Of a stretch of DNA of 6,124 bases, positions 1 to 6,124 are shown piece by piece. Numbering within the stretch: position 1 is the first letter of the stretch; each line of letters opens with the position of its first letter. Source of the stretch: an uncultured Spirochaetaceae bacterium (GTDB lineage: Bacteria; Spirochaetota; Spirochaetia; Treponematales; Treponemataceae); contig CACYDQ010000118.1 in the NCBI GenBank assembly GCA_902773215.1, positions 1 through 6,124 of the forward strand. Direction: 5' to 3'. Below the pieces are notes generated by a model. That model saw only the letters and a program-made list of their open reading frames with translations, was not told the origin of the DNA and made no database searches. Both the position numbers and the translations under genes were made by a program.

Positions 1-600
1 ACCCCGCAGCGCCTGGATGATGAAATTGCTGACGACCCTGCCGTCCTCCGGGTTCATGTGGGGGCCGTAGGTGTTGAAGATGCGGACGACCTTTATTCTC
101 GTCCCGTGCTGCCGATGGTAGTCAAAGAAGAGCGTCTCCGCCCCCCGCTTGCCCTCGTCGTAGCAGCTGCGGATGCCGTGGGGGTTCACGTTGCCCCAGT
201 AGCCCTCCGGCTGCGGATGGACGAGCGCGTCCCCGTAGACTTCGGACGTGGAGGCCTGAAAGACCTTGGCATGCCACTTGTCAGCAAGCTCCAGCGCGTT
301 CAGTGCGCCCAGAACGCTCGTCTTGTAGGTCGCTATCGGGTCCCGCTGGTAGTGGGGCGGGCTTGCAGGGCAGGCGAGGTTGAAAATCTCATCGACGTAG
401 AAGCTGTAGGGCAGGGTCACGTCGTGGCGGATGAGCTCGAAGTCGGGGTTTGCCATGAGGGGGCGGACATTCTCCGGGCTGCCCGTGAAGAAGTTATCCA
501 TACAGACAACATGAGCGCCCCTGTCCAGAAGCTTCGCGCACAAATGGCTCCCCAGGAAGCCTGCGCCACCGGTTACGAGGACTGTCTTTTTTATATTCAT
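1..600 (-). CDS. uxs: UDP-glucuronate decarboxylase (UDP-xylose synthase), 3' end cut by the window
   Basis: Extended short-chain dehydrogenase/reductase that uses bound NAD+ to oxidise and decarboxylate UDP-glucuronate to UDP-xylose in the cytoplasm. The first 200 residues are visible; bacterial members usually have a little over 300, so about a third is missing beyond position 1. The Rossmann motif GGAGFLGSH is at residues 11-19 (G11, G14, G17), with D35 ending the second strand to hold the NAD ribose. The family signature [12 protein letters not shown] is at 74-85, STSEVYGD at 117-124 (T118 and E120 are the expected catalytic residues), YWGNVNP at 134-140, the YxxxK pair Y147/K151 in SCYDEGKR, and RIFNTYGP at 173-180. 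These separate it from dTDP-glucose dehydratases and UDP-galactose epimerases. The start ATG at 600 overlaps the ugd stop codon (ATGA), with GGGG six bases upstream as a weak ribosome site inside ugd. It follows ugd, whose product is its substrate. The missing C-terminus could not be checked. Confidence 0.93.
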   Translation of the reverse strand, partial: MNIKKTVLVTGGAGFLGSHLCAKLLDRGAHVVCMDNFFTGSPENVRPLMANPDFELIRHDVTLPYSFYVDEIFNLACPASPPHYQRDPIATYKTSVLGALNALELADKWHAKVFQASTSEVYGDALVHPQPEGYWGNVNPHGIRSCYDEGKRGAETLFFDYHRQHGTRIKVVRIFNTYGPHMNPEDGRVVSNFIIQALRG

Positions 601-1937
601 ATCTTGCCCCGCCCGATGCAGTGAAGCTCTATGCCTTTCTCTTCCATAGTCTTGGGATCGTACTGGTTCCGTCCGTCAAAGATAACGGGCTCCTTGAGCA
701 GGCCCTTTATCCTGTCAAAGTCGGGCTGGCGGAACTGCTTCCATTCGGTGACGAGGATAAGGGCATCCGCGCCTTCCAGCGCGCTCCACATGTCCTTCTC
801 GTAGCTGATGCTGTCCGCGCTGATGTGCGAGAGGTACTTCTTTGCCATCTCGTAGGCCTCGGGGTCATAGCTCTTTATCTTTGCCCCATGCACGACGAGG
901 TCGCTCACAATCGTGATGGCGGGGGCTTCCCGCATGTCGTCTGTCTGGGGCTTGAAGGCGAGTCCCCAGAGGGCAAAGGTCTTTCCCTTCAGGTCCTGCC
1001 CGTACTTGGCGAGAATCCGGTCGGCGACCAGATGCTTCTGGGCATTGTTCACCGACTCAACGGCGGAGGCTATCTTCATCTCCACGCCGCAGCGTTTGCC
1101 AGCCGCGACCAGTTCCTTGACATCCTTGGGGAAGCAGGAGCCGCCATAGCCACAGGAGGCGTAGAGGAAGCTCATCCCGATGCGGGAGTCGCTTCCGATT
1201 CCCTGCCGGACGGCCTTGACATCGCCGCCGAGCTTGTCGCAGAGGGCGGCTATCTCGTTCATGAAGCTGATTCTCGTCGCGAGCATCGCGTTGGCGGCGT
1301 ACTTCGTTATCTCCGCGCTCTTGATGTCGGTCGTGATTATCGGGTGCTCATTCTCCGTGAACTGGCGGTAGAGCGAGAGCATCATCTGCTTGGCCCGCTC
1401 GCTGTCCGTGCCGATGACCACGCGGTCAGGGCGCAGGAAGTCGTTGACCGCGACACCTTCCTTGAGGAACTCCGGGTTGGACACCACGTCGAACTCCACG
1501 CCCGCCGCGTCCTTCCGCTCCTTTATGACTCCGTTTATCTTGTCCCGCACCTTGTCGGCCGTCCCGACGGGCACCGTGGACTTATCCACGACAATCGTGT
1601 AGCCCTTTATGTGGCGGGCGATTGACTCCGCAGCCGCAAGGACGTACTGAGTGTCAGCCGACCCGTCCTCTCCGGGCGGGGTTCCGACCGCGATGAAGCA
1701 GATGTCGCTCTCCGGCACGGCCTTTGCGTAATCCGTCGTAAAGTCAAGACGGCCCTCCCGGTGGTTGCGCCTGACCATCTCCTCGAGCCCCGGCTCGTAT
1801 ATCGGAATCTCGCCGTTCTCAAGCTTCTGAATCTTATTCTTATCTATGTCGATGCACCAGACGTGGTTGCCCATCTCCGCGAAGCAGGTTCCTGAGACGA
1901 GCCCCACATAGCCCGTCCCTACAATCGAAATGTTCAT
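597..1937 (-). CDS. ugd: UDP-glucose 6-dehydrogenase
   Basis: Oxidises UDP-glucose to UDP-glucuronate with two NAD+ in the cytoplasm, supplying precursors for surface polysaccharides. The 446-residue length is usual for the bacterial family. The N-terminal NAD domain has GTGYVGLV at residues 7-14, D30 after the second strand, GTPP at 85-88 and STVPVGT at 120-126. NPEFLKEG is at 154-161. The central helix region [10 protein letters not shown] is at 211-220 with the expected catalytic-site K212. The active-site loop GGSCFPKD at 265-272 carries the nucleophile C268. The C-terminal UDP-binding domain starts with [15 protein letters not shown] at 325-339. The start is fixed by [12 protein letters not shown], which is the canonical N-terminus, and by an in-frame TAG only four codons upstream. 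No Shine-Dalgarno sequence precedes it, and a promoter sits so close that the message may be leaderless. Its stop overlaps the start of the UDP-glucuronate decarboxylase gene by four bases, so the two should be translated together. Confidence 0.97.
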   Translation of the reverse strand: MNISIVGTGYVGLVSGTCFAEMGNHVWCIDIDKNKIQKLENGEIPIYEPGLEEMVRRNHREGRLDFTTDYAKAVPESDICFIAVGTPPGEDGSADTQYVLAAAESIARHIKGYTIVVDKSTVPVGTADKVRDKINGVIKERKDAAGVEFDVVSNPEFLKEGVAVNDFLRPDRVVIGTDSERAKQMMLSLYRQFTENEHPIITTDIKSAEITKYAANAMLATRISFMNEIAALCDKLGGDVKAVRQGIGSDSRIGMSFLYASCGYGGSCFPKDVKELVAAGKRCGVEMKIASAVESVNNAQKHLVADRILAKYGQDLKGKTFALWGLAFKPQTDDMREAPAITIVSDLVVHGAKIKSYDPEAYEMAKKYLSHISADSISYEKDMWSALEGADALILVTEWKQFRQPDFDRIKGLLKEPVIFDGRNQYDPKTMEEKGIELHCIGRGKI

Positions 1938-1943
1938 TGGTCT

Positions 1944-1972
1944 ATACTATCATTTAGAGGCATTTGTATCAA
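1944..1972 (-). promoter_or_regulatory. Sigma-70-like promoter for ugd, predicted to give a leaderless mRNA
   Basis: On the minus strand, TTGATA (1972-1967; five of six match to TTGACA) is followed by a 17-base spacer and TAGTAT (1949-1944; four of six match to TATAAT). Six bases, AGACCA, separate the -10 box from the ugd ATG at 1937. Normal spacing would put the transcription start at or within a few bases of that A. An overlapping alternative -10, TATAGA, lies closer to the gene and would start transcription inside ugd, so it is less likely. This lies in the only sizeable intergenic gap in the window (89 bases). It is a consensus match only, with no experimental support. Confidence 0.6.
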
Positions 1973-1977
1973 TAATG

Positions 1978-2020
1978 GGAGAAGGCTGCCCGCAGGGTAA
2001 TAATGCGGACAGGCTCCTCC
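1978..2020 (-). terminator. Probable hairpin terminator after argS
   Basis: An inverted repeat begins six bases after the argS stop codon. The inner arms CTGTCCGCA and TGCGGGCAG (nine pairs, one G-T wobble) enclose the nine-base loop TTATTACCC. After one C-C mismatch, seven more pairs (GGAGGAG with CTTCTCC, one wobble) extend the stem to 17 positions. The sequence after the stem, CATTATTGATAC, is AT-rich but has no proper T-run, so termination may be partial or factor-assisted. Its place between argS and the ugd promoter supports a terminator role. An mRNA 3'-end stabiliser is the alternative. Confidence 0.55.
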
Positions 2021-2026
2021 TCCCCA

Positions 2027-3850
2027 TTACATCTTGTCCAAGTAGGGCACCAGCACCAGCTCCATCGCGTTCTTCAAGACGGTCAGGGTGCAGCCAGCCA
2101 AGGTCAGGCGGGCAAGCGCGAGCGGCTTGTTCTGCTCCGCCACCGCGACAATCGGGCAGTCCCGGTAGAAGGCTGAAAAGTCCTTGCAGACATCGTAGAG
2201 GTAAGTCGCGATGATGCTCGGGTCCAGGTTGTCCGCAGCCCGGGCGACCAGCTCAGGGAAGAGCTGCAAGTCCTTGAGCAGGGCCCACTCGCTCGCATGA
2301 GTCAGGAGGGAGATATCCGCCTCAGCGGAACCTGCCTCAAGCCCCTGCTCGGAAGCCTTGCGCAAAATCGAGGCAATGCGTGCCCCCATGTACTGGAGAT
2401 ACGGCCCCGTGTTGCCGGTGAACGAAAGGCTCGCCGCCGGGTCGAACATCATGTCCTTGACCGGGGCGACCTGCAGCAGGTAATAGTGCAGGGCGGCCAG
2501 CGCGACCTTCTCCGCGACGGCATCGGCATCACCGACCTCCCCTTCCCTGCCCCGCTCCTCAATCGCCTTGAGCGCGTCGGCATGCAGGCTGTCAATCAGG
2601 TCATCCGCATCGACGACCGTCCCCTCGCGGCTCTTCATGCGGCCGGAAGGCAGGTTCACCAGGCCGTAGCTCAGGTGGTAGAGCTTGTCCGTCCAGTCGT
2701 ATCCGAGCTTGCGGAGTATATAGAAAAGAACCTTGAAGTGATATATCTGCTCGCTCGCGACGACGTAGACCATCTGGTTGTAGGGCCAGTCCTCGTGCCG
2801 CTTGACCGCCGTCCCCAAGTCCTGCGTGATGTAGACGGAGGTGCCGTCCTTGCGGAGCAAGACCTTGGTCTGGGGCTTGCCGTCCTTGCCGGCCCCGACG
2901 GCCTCGCTTATGTCTATGCGGGTGGATCCGTCCTCATCCTTGTAGAAGATGCCTGCGTCCAGCCCTTTCTGGATAATCTCTTTTCCGAGCAGATAGGTGT
3001 CGCTCTCAAAGTAGAGCTTCTCGAATCCGACGCCCGTCCTGCCGTAGGTCTCCTTTACGCCGTCAAGGGTCCAGGCGTTCATCTTCTCCCAGAGATCCCG
3101 GGTCTCCTTGTCGCCCTGCTCCCACTTGACGAGCATCGCCTCGGCCTGCTCCTGCGCCTCCGGGTGATCCTTGGCCCACTTGTCGTACTCCACGTAGCAC
3201 TGGCCGACAAAGTGGTCGCCCTTTATGCCCAGGGAAGCAGGAGTCTCCCCCTTCTCCTCGTGGAAAAGTTTGTAGGCGAGCATGGACTTGCAGATGTGGA
3301 TGCCGCGGTTGTTGATGATGTTCGTGCGGAAGACCTCCGCCCCGGCCTTTTTCAGGATGCGTGAGACGCTCTCGCCGAGCGCGTCGTTTCTCATGTGCCC
3401 CAGATGCAGGGGCTTGTTCGTGTTGGGGCTGGAGTATTCGACCATGACCTTGCGGCCAGAAAGGGGCTTTTTGCCGTCCTTGTCAATCGAGCCGTAGGCC
3501 TCCCCCTGCTCCAGAATCCGGGCAAGGATACCGCCCGCAGCCCCGGCCTTGTCCAGCTTGACATTGACATAGGGCCCCACGGCAAGCACCGTCCCGATTT
3601 TGGCAGCCTCGTCCGCGTGGGACGAGGAGATGATGTCCGCGACCGCCCGGGCAATCTCCGGCGGCCCCTTGCGGAAAGCCTTGGCAAAGGGGAACATCGG
3701 AACCCCCAGATCCCCCATCTCGGGCTTGGGCGGAACTTCCACCCTGACCTGCATGGCGGGAATATCGTCCCCGCCCAGAGCGTTCTGTGCCTTGTACTCC
3801 CCCAAGGCGAGGGCCACCAATGACTGGAATGAATCCTTTATATCAGGCAT
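2027..3850 (-). CDS. argS: Arginyl-tRNA synthetase
   Basis: Class I aminoacyl-tRNA synthetase that charges tRNA-Arg with arginine using ATP. It has 607 residues, slightly above the common 550-600. The N-terminal tRNA-binding domain covers about residues 1-110, including PPKPEMGDLGVPMFPFAKAF at 40-59. The catalytic domain begins with EYSSPNTNKPLHLGHMRN at 138-155, holding the HIGH-type motif HLGH at 149-152. The KMSKS loop is replaced by GRMKSREGTVVDADDL at 403-418, a variant found in one class of ArgRS. The DALR-type anticodon-binding domain follows, with NTGPYLQYMGARI at 480-492, and runs to the terminal DKM, where ArgRS proteins typically end. The start ATG at 3850 has AAGGAA (3862-3857) six bases upstream. 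Only 15 bases separate it from the stop of the secreted-protein gene, so co-transcription is likely. A hairpin follows the stop. The resemblance to Bacteroidota and spirochaete enzymes is from memory. Confidence 0.97.
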   Translation of the reverse strand: MPDIKDSFQSLVALALGEYKAQNALGGDDIPAMQVRVEVPPKPEMGDLGVPMFPFAKAFRKGPPEIARAVADIISSSHADEAAKIGTVLAVGPYVNVKLDKAGAAGGILARILEQGEAYGSIDKDGKKPLSGRKVMVEYSSPNTNKPLHLGHMRNDALGESVSRILKKAGAEVFRTNIINNRGIHICKSMLAYKLFHEEKGETPASLGIKGDHFVGQCYVEYDKWAKDHPEAQEQAEAMLVKWEQGDKETRDLWEKMNAWTLDGVKETYGRTGVGFEKLYFESDTYLLGKEIIQKGLDAGIFYKDEDGSTRIDISEAVGAGKDGKPQTKVLLRKDGTSVYITQDLGTAVKRHEDWPYNQMVYVVASEQIYHFKVLFYILRKLGYDWTDKLYHLSYGLVNLPSGRMKSREGTVVDADDLIDSLHADALKAIEERGREGEVGDADAVAEKVALAALHYYLLQVAPVKDMMFDPAASLSFTGNTGPYLQYMGARIASILRKASEQGLEAGSAEADISLLTHASEWALLKDLQLFPELVARAADNLDPSIIATYLYDVCKDFSAFYRDCPIVAVAEQNKPLALARLTLAGCTLTVLKNAMELVLVPYLDKM

Positions 3851-3865
3851 CTGTATTTCCTTAAA

Positions 3866-5293
3866 TTATTTGTACAGGGGGTTGAAGTAGTCACTCGACT
3901 TGACCCTGTTCAGGTGTATATATGAGTCGGGATGAAGCTCGACAAACTTGTCCAGCGTGTACTCCTTGCCCTGCTCAAAAACGATGCAGTCAAACCTGCC
4001 GTTATCATCGAAGTAAGGCATCAGCACCGCACAGTTGTTGAAAACAGAATCCCCCGCCTTGGAACCGCTCTTTATGGCGGCGAAGTAGATGTACTGGCTC
4101 TCCGTGATGGCGAGGACATAGAGCAGGCTTTTTAGCTCAGCAATCGAATAACCGGTATCCTTGATGTAGCCGACGGACCGCAGCTCCCCGTCATCCACGA
4201 TATCGGAAACAAAGGGCTCCACAGTCACGTCCACGCCGGTCACGTCGCTCGCGCCCATCTTGTACTTGTAGCTGCGCTTGGTCGAGCGGGCGTTCAGCGC
4301 ATCCACGGCGAGGTTCCGGCAGCAATCCAAAGTCAGGGAGAGATTCCAGGTCTGAGAAATCACCCCCCTCTTGCCCAGGCTGCTGTAGTTGACGGTCGGG
4401 GCTACCATGTTCCCCAGCTTCGTGTAGCTACCGGTAGAAGGCTCGATTATGCCGTCGGCCACCCACTTGACGAAACCCGGCGCACTCAGCACCAAGCCGG
4501 AACCAGAATCAACAGCCAGCCTGGCTGCCTCCAACGAAGGATCACGGACAAGCGCATCATCACTCAGATCAAAGGGCTCATTCAACTGGACGGAATAGAG
4601 ATTCCCCTCCTCATTGTAGGCCGCGTCATGGACATTGACGATTCTGGGCAGGTAGCCCCGTATGACCGCCGCCATCTGAAGCACGGGGTGGTACTGGCCG
4701 GGAACAACCTTAACGGATGCCCAGGGCAGGGACTTCCTTGTCAGGGCCTGTATCTCGTCAAACGACATCGTGTAGAGCTTCTTGAACCTTACCCCAAGAG
4801 GTACGGAGCGTACCATATAGCAGTTGTAGAGAACCATATCCGCATAGGTCTTGTTCTCCCCGTTCCTGAGCTCCAGGTAAACACCGGGGTCAGCATTAAA
4901 ATAGATACGGATTTTAGCAGCCTTGTCGCTCTTCTTGTCACGGTAAAGAACCCAGGTTCCGGCAGTTCCCTCCCGGTAGACGGCCGTCTCCACCCTCTGG
5001 GTAGAATCACCCTTTATGTAGTCCACGTTCATGACGGACTTGGGTGCGATGATTATCTTGGAGAAAGACTTCTCGTCCTCCAGCCTGACCTGGAAGCTGT
5101 GCCCCGCGCCGTCGTCGTAAGTCTCCGCATCCTTGCCCCGGATGAGGGCAGCGGGAGCCTCGAGCCAAGAGGCGGCTATCTCCCTGCGGATTTCCGATGA
5201 GTCCGGAATTCCGTAACTGGAAAAACCGGCGAATGCGGGCAGGGCTACGAACACTGCCGTCAAGGCAAACAAAGGCAAAAGCTTCAGTTTCAT
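3866..5293 (-). CDS. Secreted protein of unknown function with Sec signal peptide
   Basis: I do not recognise this 475-residue protein. Residues 1-22 form a clear Sec signal peptide: K2 and K4, a hydrophobic core LLPLFALTAVFVALP at 5-19, and an AFA/G signal peptidase I site after A22. There is no lipobox cysteine, so the mature protein of about 453 residues should be periplasmic or outer-surface rather than a lipoprotein. No further long hydrophobic segment is evident. The chain alternates polar and hydrophobic residues (for example 64-93 and 113-140), which suggests a beta-rich fold. Cysteines are at 158, 324, 325, 421 and 436; the adjacent pair C324-C325 is notable. I see no catalytic motif. 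The start ATG at 5293 has GGGAG seven bases upstream and is confirmed by the signal peptide directly behind it. It lies 15 bases after the dehydratase-family gene and 15 bases before argS. Parts look less GC-rich than the neighbours (29 of 60 bases G or C at 4801-4860). It may be a lineage-restricted, possibly spirochaete, family. Confidence 0.88.
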   Translation of the reverse strand: MKLKLLPLFALTAVFVALPAFAGFSSYGIPDSSEIRREIAASWLEAPAALIRGKDAETYDDGAGHSFQVRLEDEKSFSKIIIAPKSVMNVDYIKGDSTQRVETAVYREGTAGTWVLYRDKKSDKAAKIRIYFNADPGVYLELRNGENKTYADMVLYNCYMVRSVPLGVRFKKLYTMSFDEIQALTRKSLPWASVKVVPGQYHPVLQMAAVIRGYLPRIVNVHDAAYNEEGNLYSVQLNEPFDLSDDALVRDPSLEAARLAVDSGSGLVLSAPGFVKWVADGIIEPSTGSYTKLGNMVAPTVNYSSLGKRGVISQTWNLSLTLDCCRNLAVDALNARSTKRSYKYKMGASDVTGVDVTVEPFVSDIVDDGELRSVGYIKDTGYSIAELKSLLYVLAITESQYIYFAAIKSGSKAGDSVFNNCAVLMPYFDDNGRFDCIVFEQGKEYTLDKFVELHPDSYIHLNRVKSSDYFNPLYK

Positions 5294-5308
5294 TTCTATA
5301 CTCCCAAA

Positions 5309-6124
5309 TTATGTCCCGGTGGCGGGAATCTCGCTCTCACTTACCGGCTCCGGATCGGCAAAACCGCTTCCCCCCTCGGCAAGCCTGACCTCAGGTTTGA
5401 CCGTGCTCCCGTCGCGGTTATGAATCAACCCGTCGTCTCCCTCGTCGGGGTGCCGGCCGGCAGGCGCATTGCTCAACAGCAGCTTCAGGCGGTTCAGCTG
5501 GTTGACCTCGCTGGAACCGGGGTCGAAGTCTATCGCCGAGATGTTCGTGCCCGGATAGCGGCGGCGCAGCTCCTTTATCATGCCCTTGCCCGTCACGTGG
5601 TTGGGCAGGCATGCGAAGGGCTGAACGCAGGCTATGCTGGGCACGCCGGACTGTATCAGCTCCACCATCTCCGCTGTCAAAAACCACCCTTCGCCGGTTA
5701 TGTTACCGAGCTGGACGATGTCGTCTACTCCCCGCATCAGGGAATAGATGATGGCAGGCGGATCAAAGCGGCGGCTGCGGCGGAGCTCCCGCTTGATGAA
5801 GCTCCGGTAGCGCTCCAGGAACCAGACCAGGAAGCGGGCGACCGCCTCCGTCCGCTTGGGGAAGGCGAGCTTGTCATGACGGAAAATCCCGTTGCTGAAC
5901 GAATAGAAGAAGAAGTCCGCCAGGTCGGGCATGACGCACTCCGCCCCCTCGCTTTCTATGGTCTCCACAATCTTGTTGTTCGCCGTCGGGTGGAATTTGA
6001 CAAGAATCTCGCCGACAACGCCAACCCTCGGCTTCTTTATCGGCAGGAGGGGAAGCGCGTCAAAGTCCTTTATGATACCGTGTATCAGCTTGTGGTAGCT
6101 GAAGGTGTTGACGTTCTTCAGCAC
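5309..6124 (-). CDS. 2-hydroxyacyl-CoA dehydratase / activase family protein, C-terminal part
   Basis: The last 271 residues of a longer protein. The frame is open to the window edge and the GTG at 6124 is probably an internal valine, so the true start lies outside. The best match from memory is the D-component-like C-terminal region of large fused proteins (BcrAD/BadFG-type activase plus a DUF2229/HgdB-like dehydratase part), common in anaerobes. Supporting segments are KPRVGVVGEILVKFHPTANN at 31-50, GVPSIACVQPFACLPNHVTG at 160-179, and an ending typical of the family, SEVNQLNRLKLLL at 205-217. Visible cysteines C63, C166 and C172 could be iron-sulfur ligands, as in this superfamily, but this is unproven. 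Characterised relatives use ATP-driven electron transfer to dehydrate 2-hydroxyacyl-CoA; the large fused forms generally have no assigned substrate. Residues 221-271 are a charged, Pro/Gly/Glu-rich tail, probably disordered and not part of the conserved fold. It is followed after 15 bases by the secreted-protein gene. Confidence 0.8.
   Translation of the reverse strand: MLKNVNTFSYHKLIHGIIKDFDALPLLPIKKPRVGVVGEILVKFHPTANNKIVETIESEGAECVMPDLADFFFYSFSNGIFRHDKLAFPKRTEAVARFLVWFLERYRSFIKRELRRSRRFDPPAIIYSLMRGVDDIVQLGNITGEGWFLTAEMVELIQSGVPSIACVQPFACLPNHVTGKGMIKELRRRYPGTNISAIDFDPGSSEVNQLNRLKLLLSNAPAGRHPDEGDDGLIHNRDGSTVKPEVRLAEGGSGFADPEPVSESEIPATGT

Noticed and set aside
58..624. Plus-strand open frame of 188 codons over the decarboxylase gene
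   Set aside because: The minus strand encodes an unmistakable UDP-glucuronate decarboxylase across the same bases, so this is a shadow.
621..1625. Long plus-strand open frame (334 codons) opposite ugd
   Set aside because: It lies wholly inside the well-supported ugd gene on the other strand. The translation has no recognisable motif, and GC-rich third positions commonly keep the antisense frame open.
2297..3364. Long plus-strand open frame (355 codons) opposite argS
   Set aside because: It is antisense to the catalytic domain of ArgRS. The protein is Val/Leu/Arg/Asp-rich with no family features and no upstream ribosome site that stands out; it is a shadow of argS codon use.
4628..5200. Plus-strand open frame of 190 codons opposite the secreted-protein gene
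   Set aside because: The minus-strand gene has a signal peptide, a Shine-Dalgarno sequence and tidy spacing to both neighbours. The plus-strand frame has none of these.
1..6124. Recurring CTTTAT strings on the plus strand as a possible dispersed motif or binding site
   Set aside because: Nearly all are in-frame ATA AAG (Ile-Lys) codons of the minus-strand genes, with no regular spacing and no tie to gene starts.
1..6124. Search for tRNA/rRNA genes, CRISPR arrays, insertion sequences, attachment sites or long repeats
   Set aside because: Nothing was seen. The coding regions cover almost the whole window and the only gap above 15 bases (1938-2026) is explained by a hairpin and promoter.

Overview
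All recognisable genes in this window lie on the minus strand, so the reading order runs from high to low coordinates. It is an ordinary-looking, gene-dense chromosomal segment, GC-rich by eye. There are five protein genes, two of them cut by the window edges. No RNA genes, mobile elements, CRISPR arrays or repeats are visible. The taxonomic hint is a Gram-negative-type bacterium, possibly a spirochaete of the Treponema group. This rests on the style of the arginyl-tRNA synthetase (MKSREG in place of KMSKS, and an N-terminus starting with DIK), a secreted protein of unknown family with a Sec signal peptide, a CoA-dehydratase-superfamily protein typical of anaerobes, and AGGA/GGGAG-type ribosome binding sites. 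It is recall-based inference and is not secure.

Upstream block (6124 down to 2027): the C-terminal part of a 2-hydroxyacyl-CoA-dehydratase/activase-family protein, then a 475-residue secreted protein of unknown function, then argS. The genes are separated by only 15 bases each time, with a good Shine-Dalgarno sequence in each gap. They probably form one transcription unit, although the three products have no obvious shared task. A 17-position hairpin 6 bases after the argS stop probably ends this unit.

Downstream block (1972 down to 1): a compact sigma-70-like promoter, then ugd (UDP-glucose 6-dehydrogenase) and a UDP-glucuronate decarboxylase gene joined by an ATGA stop/start overlap. Together these would convert UDP-glucose to UDP-glucuronate and then UDP-xylose, a donor for surface polysaccharide or glycan synthesis. 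The promoter is placed so that transcription should begin at or within a few bases of the ugd start codon. There is no Shine-Dalgarno sequence and an in-frame stop lies inside the -10 box, so a leaderless ugd mRNA is predicted. This is the most specific unusual observation in the window. I did not find a convincing novel multi-gene system. The secreted protein is the main unexplained gene.
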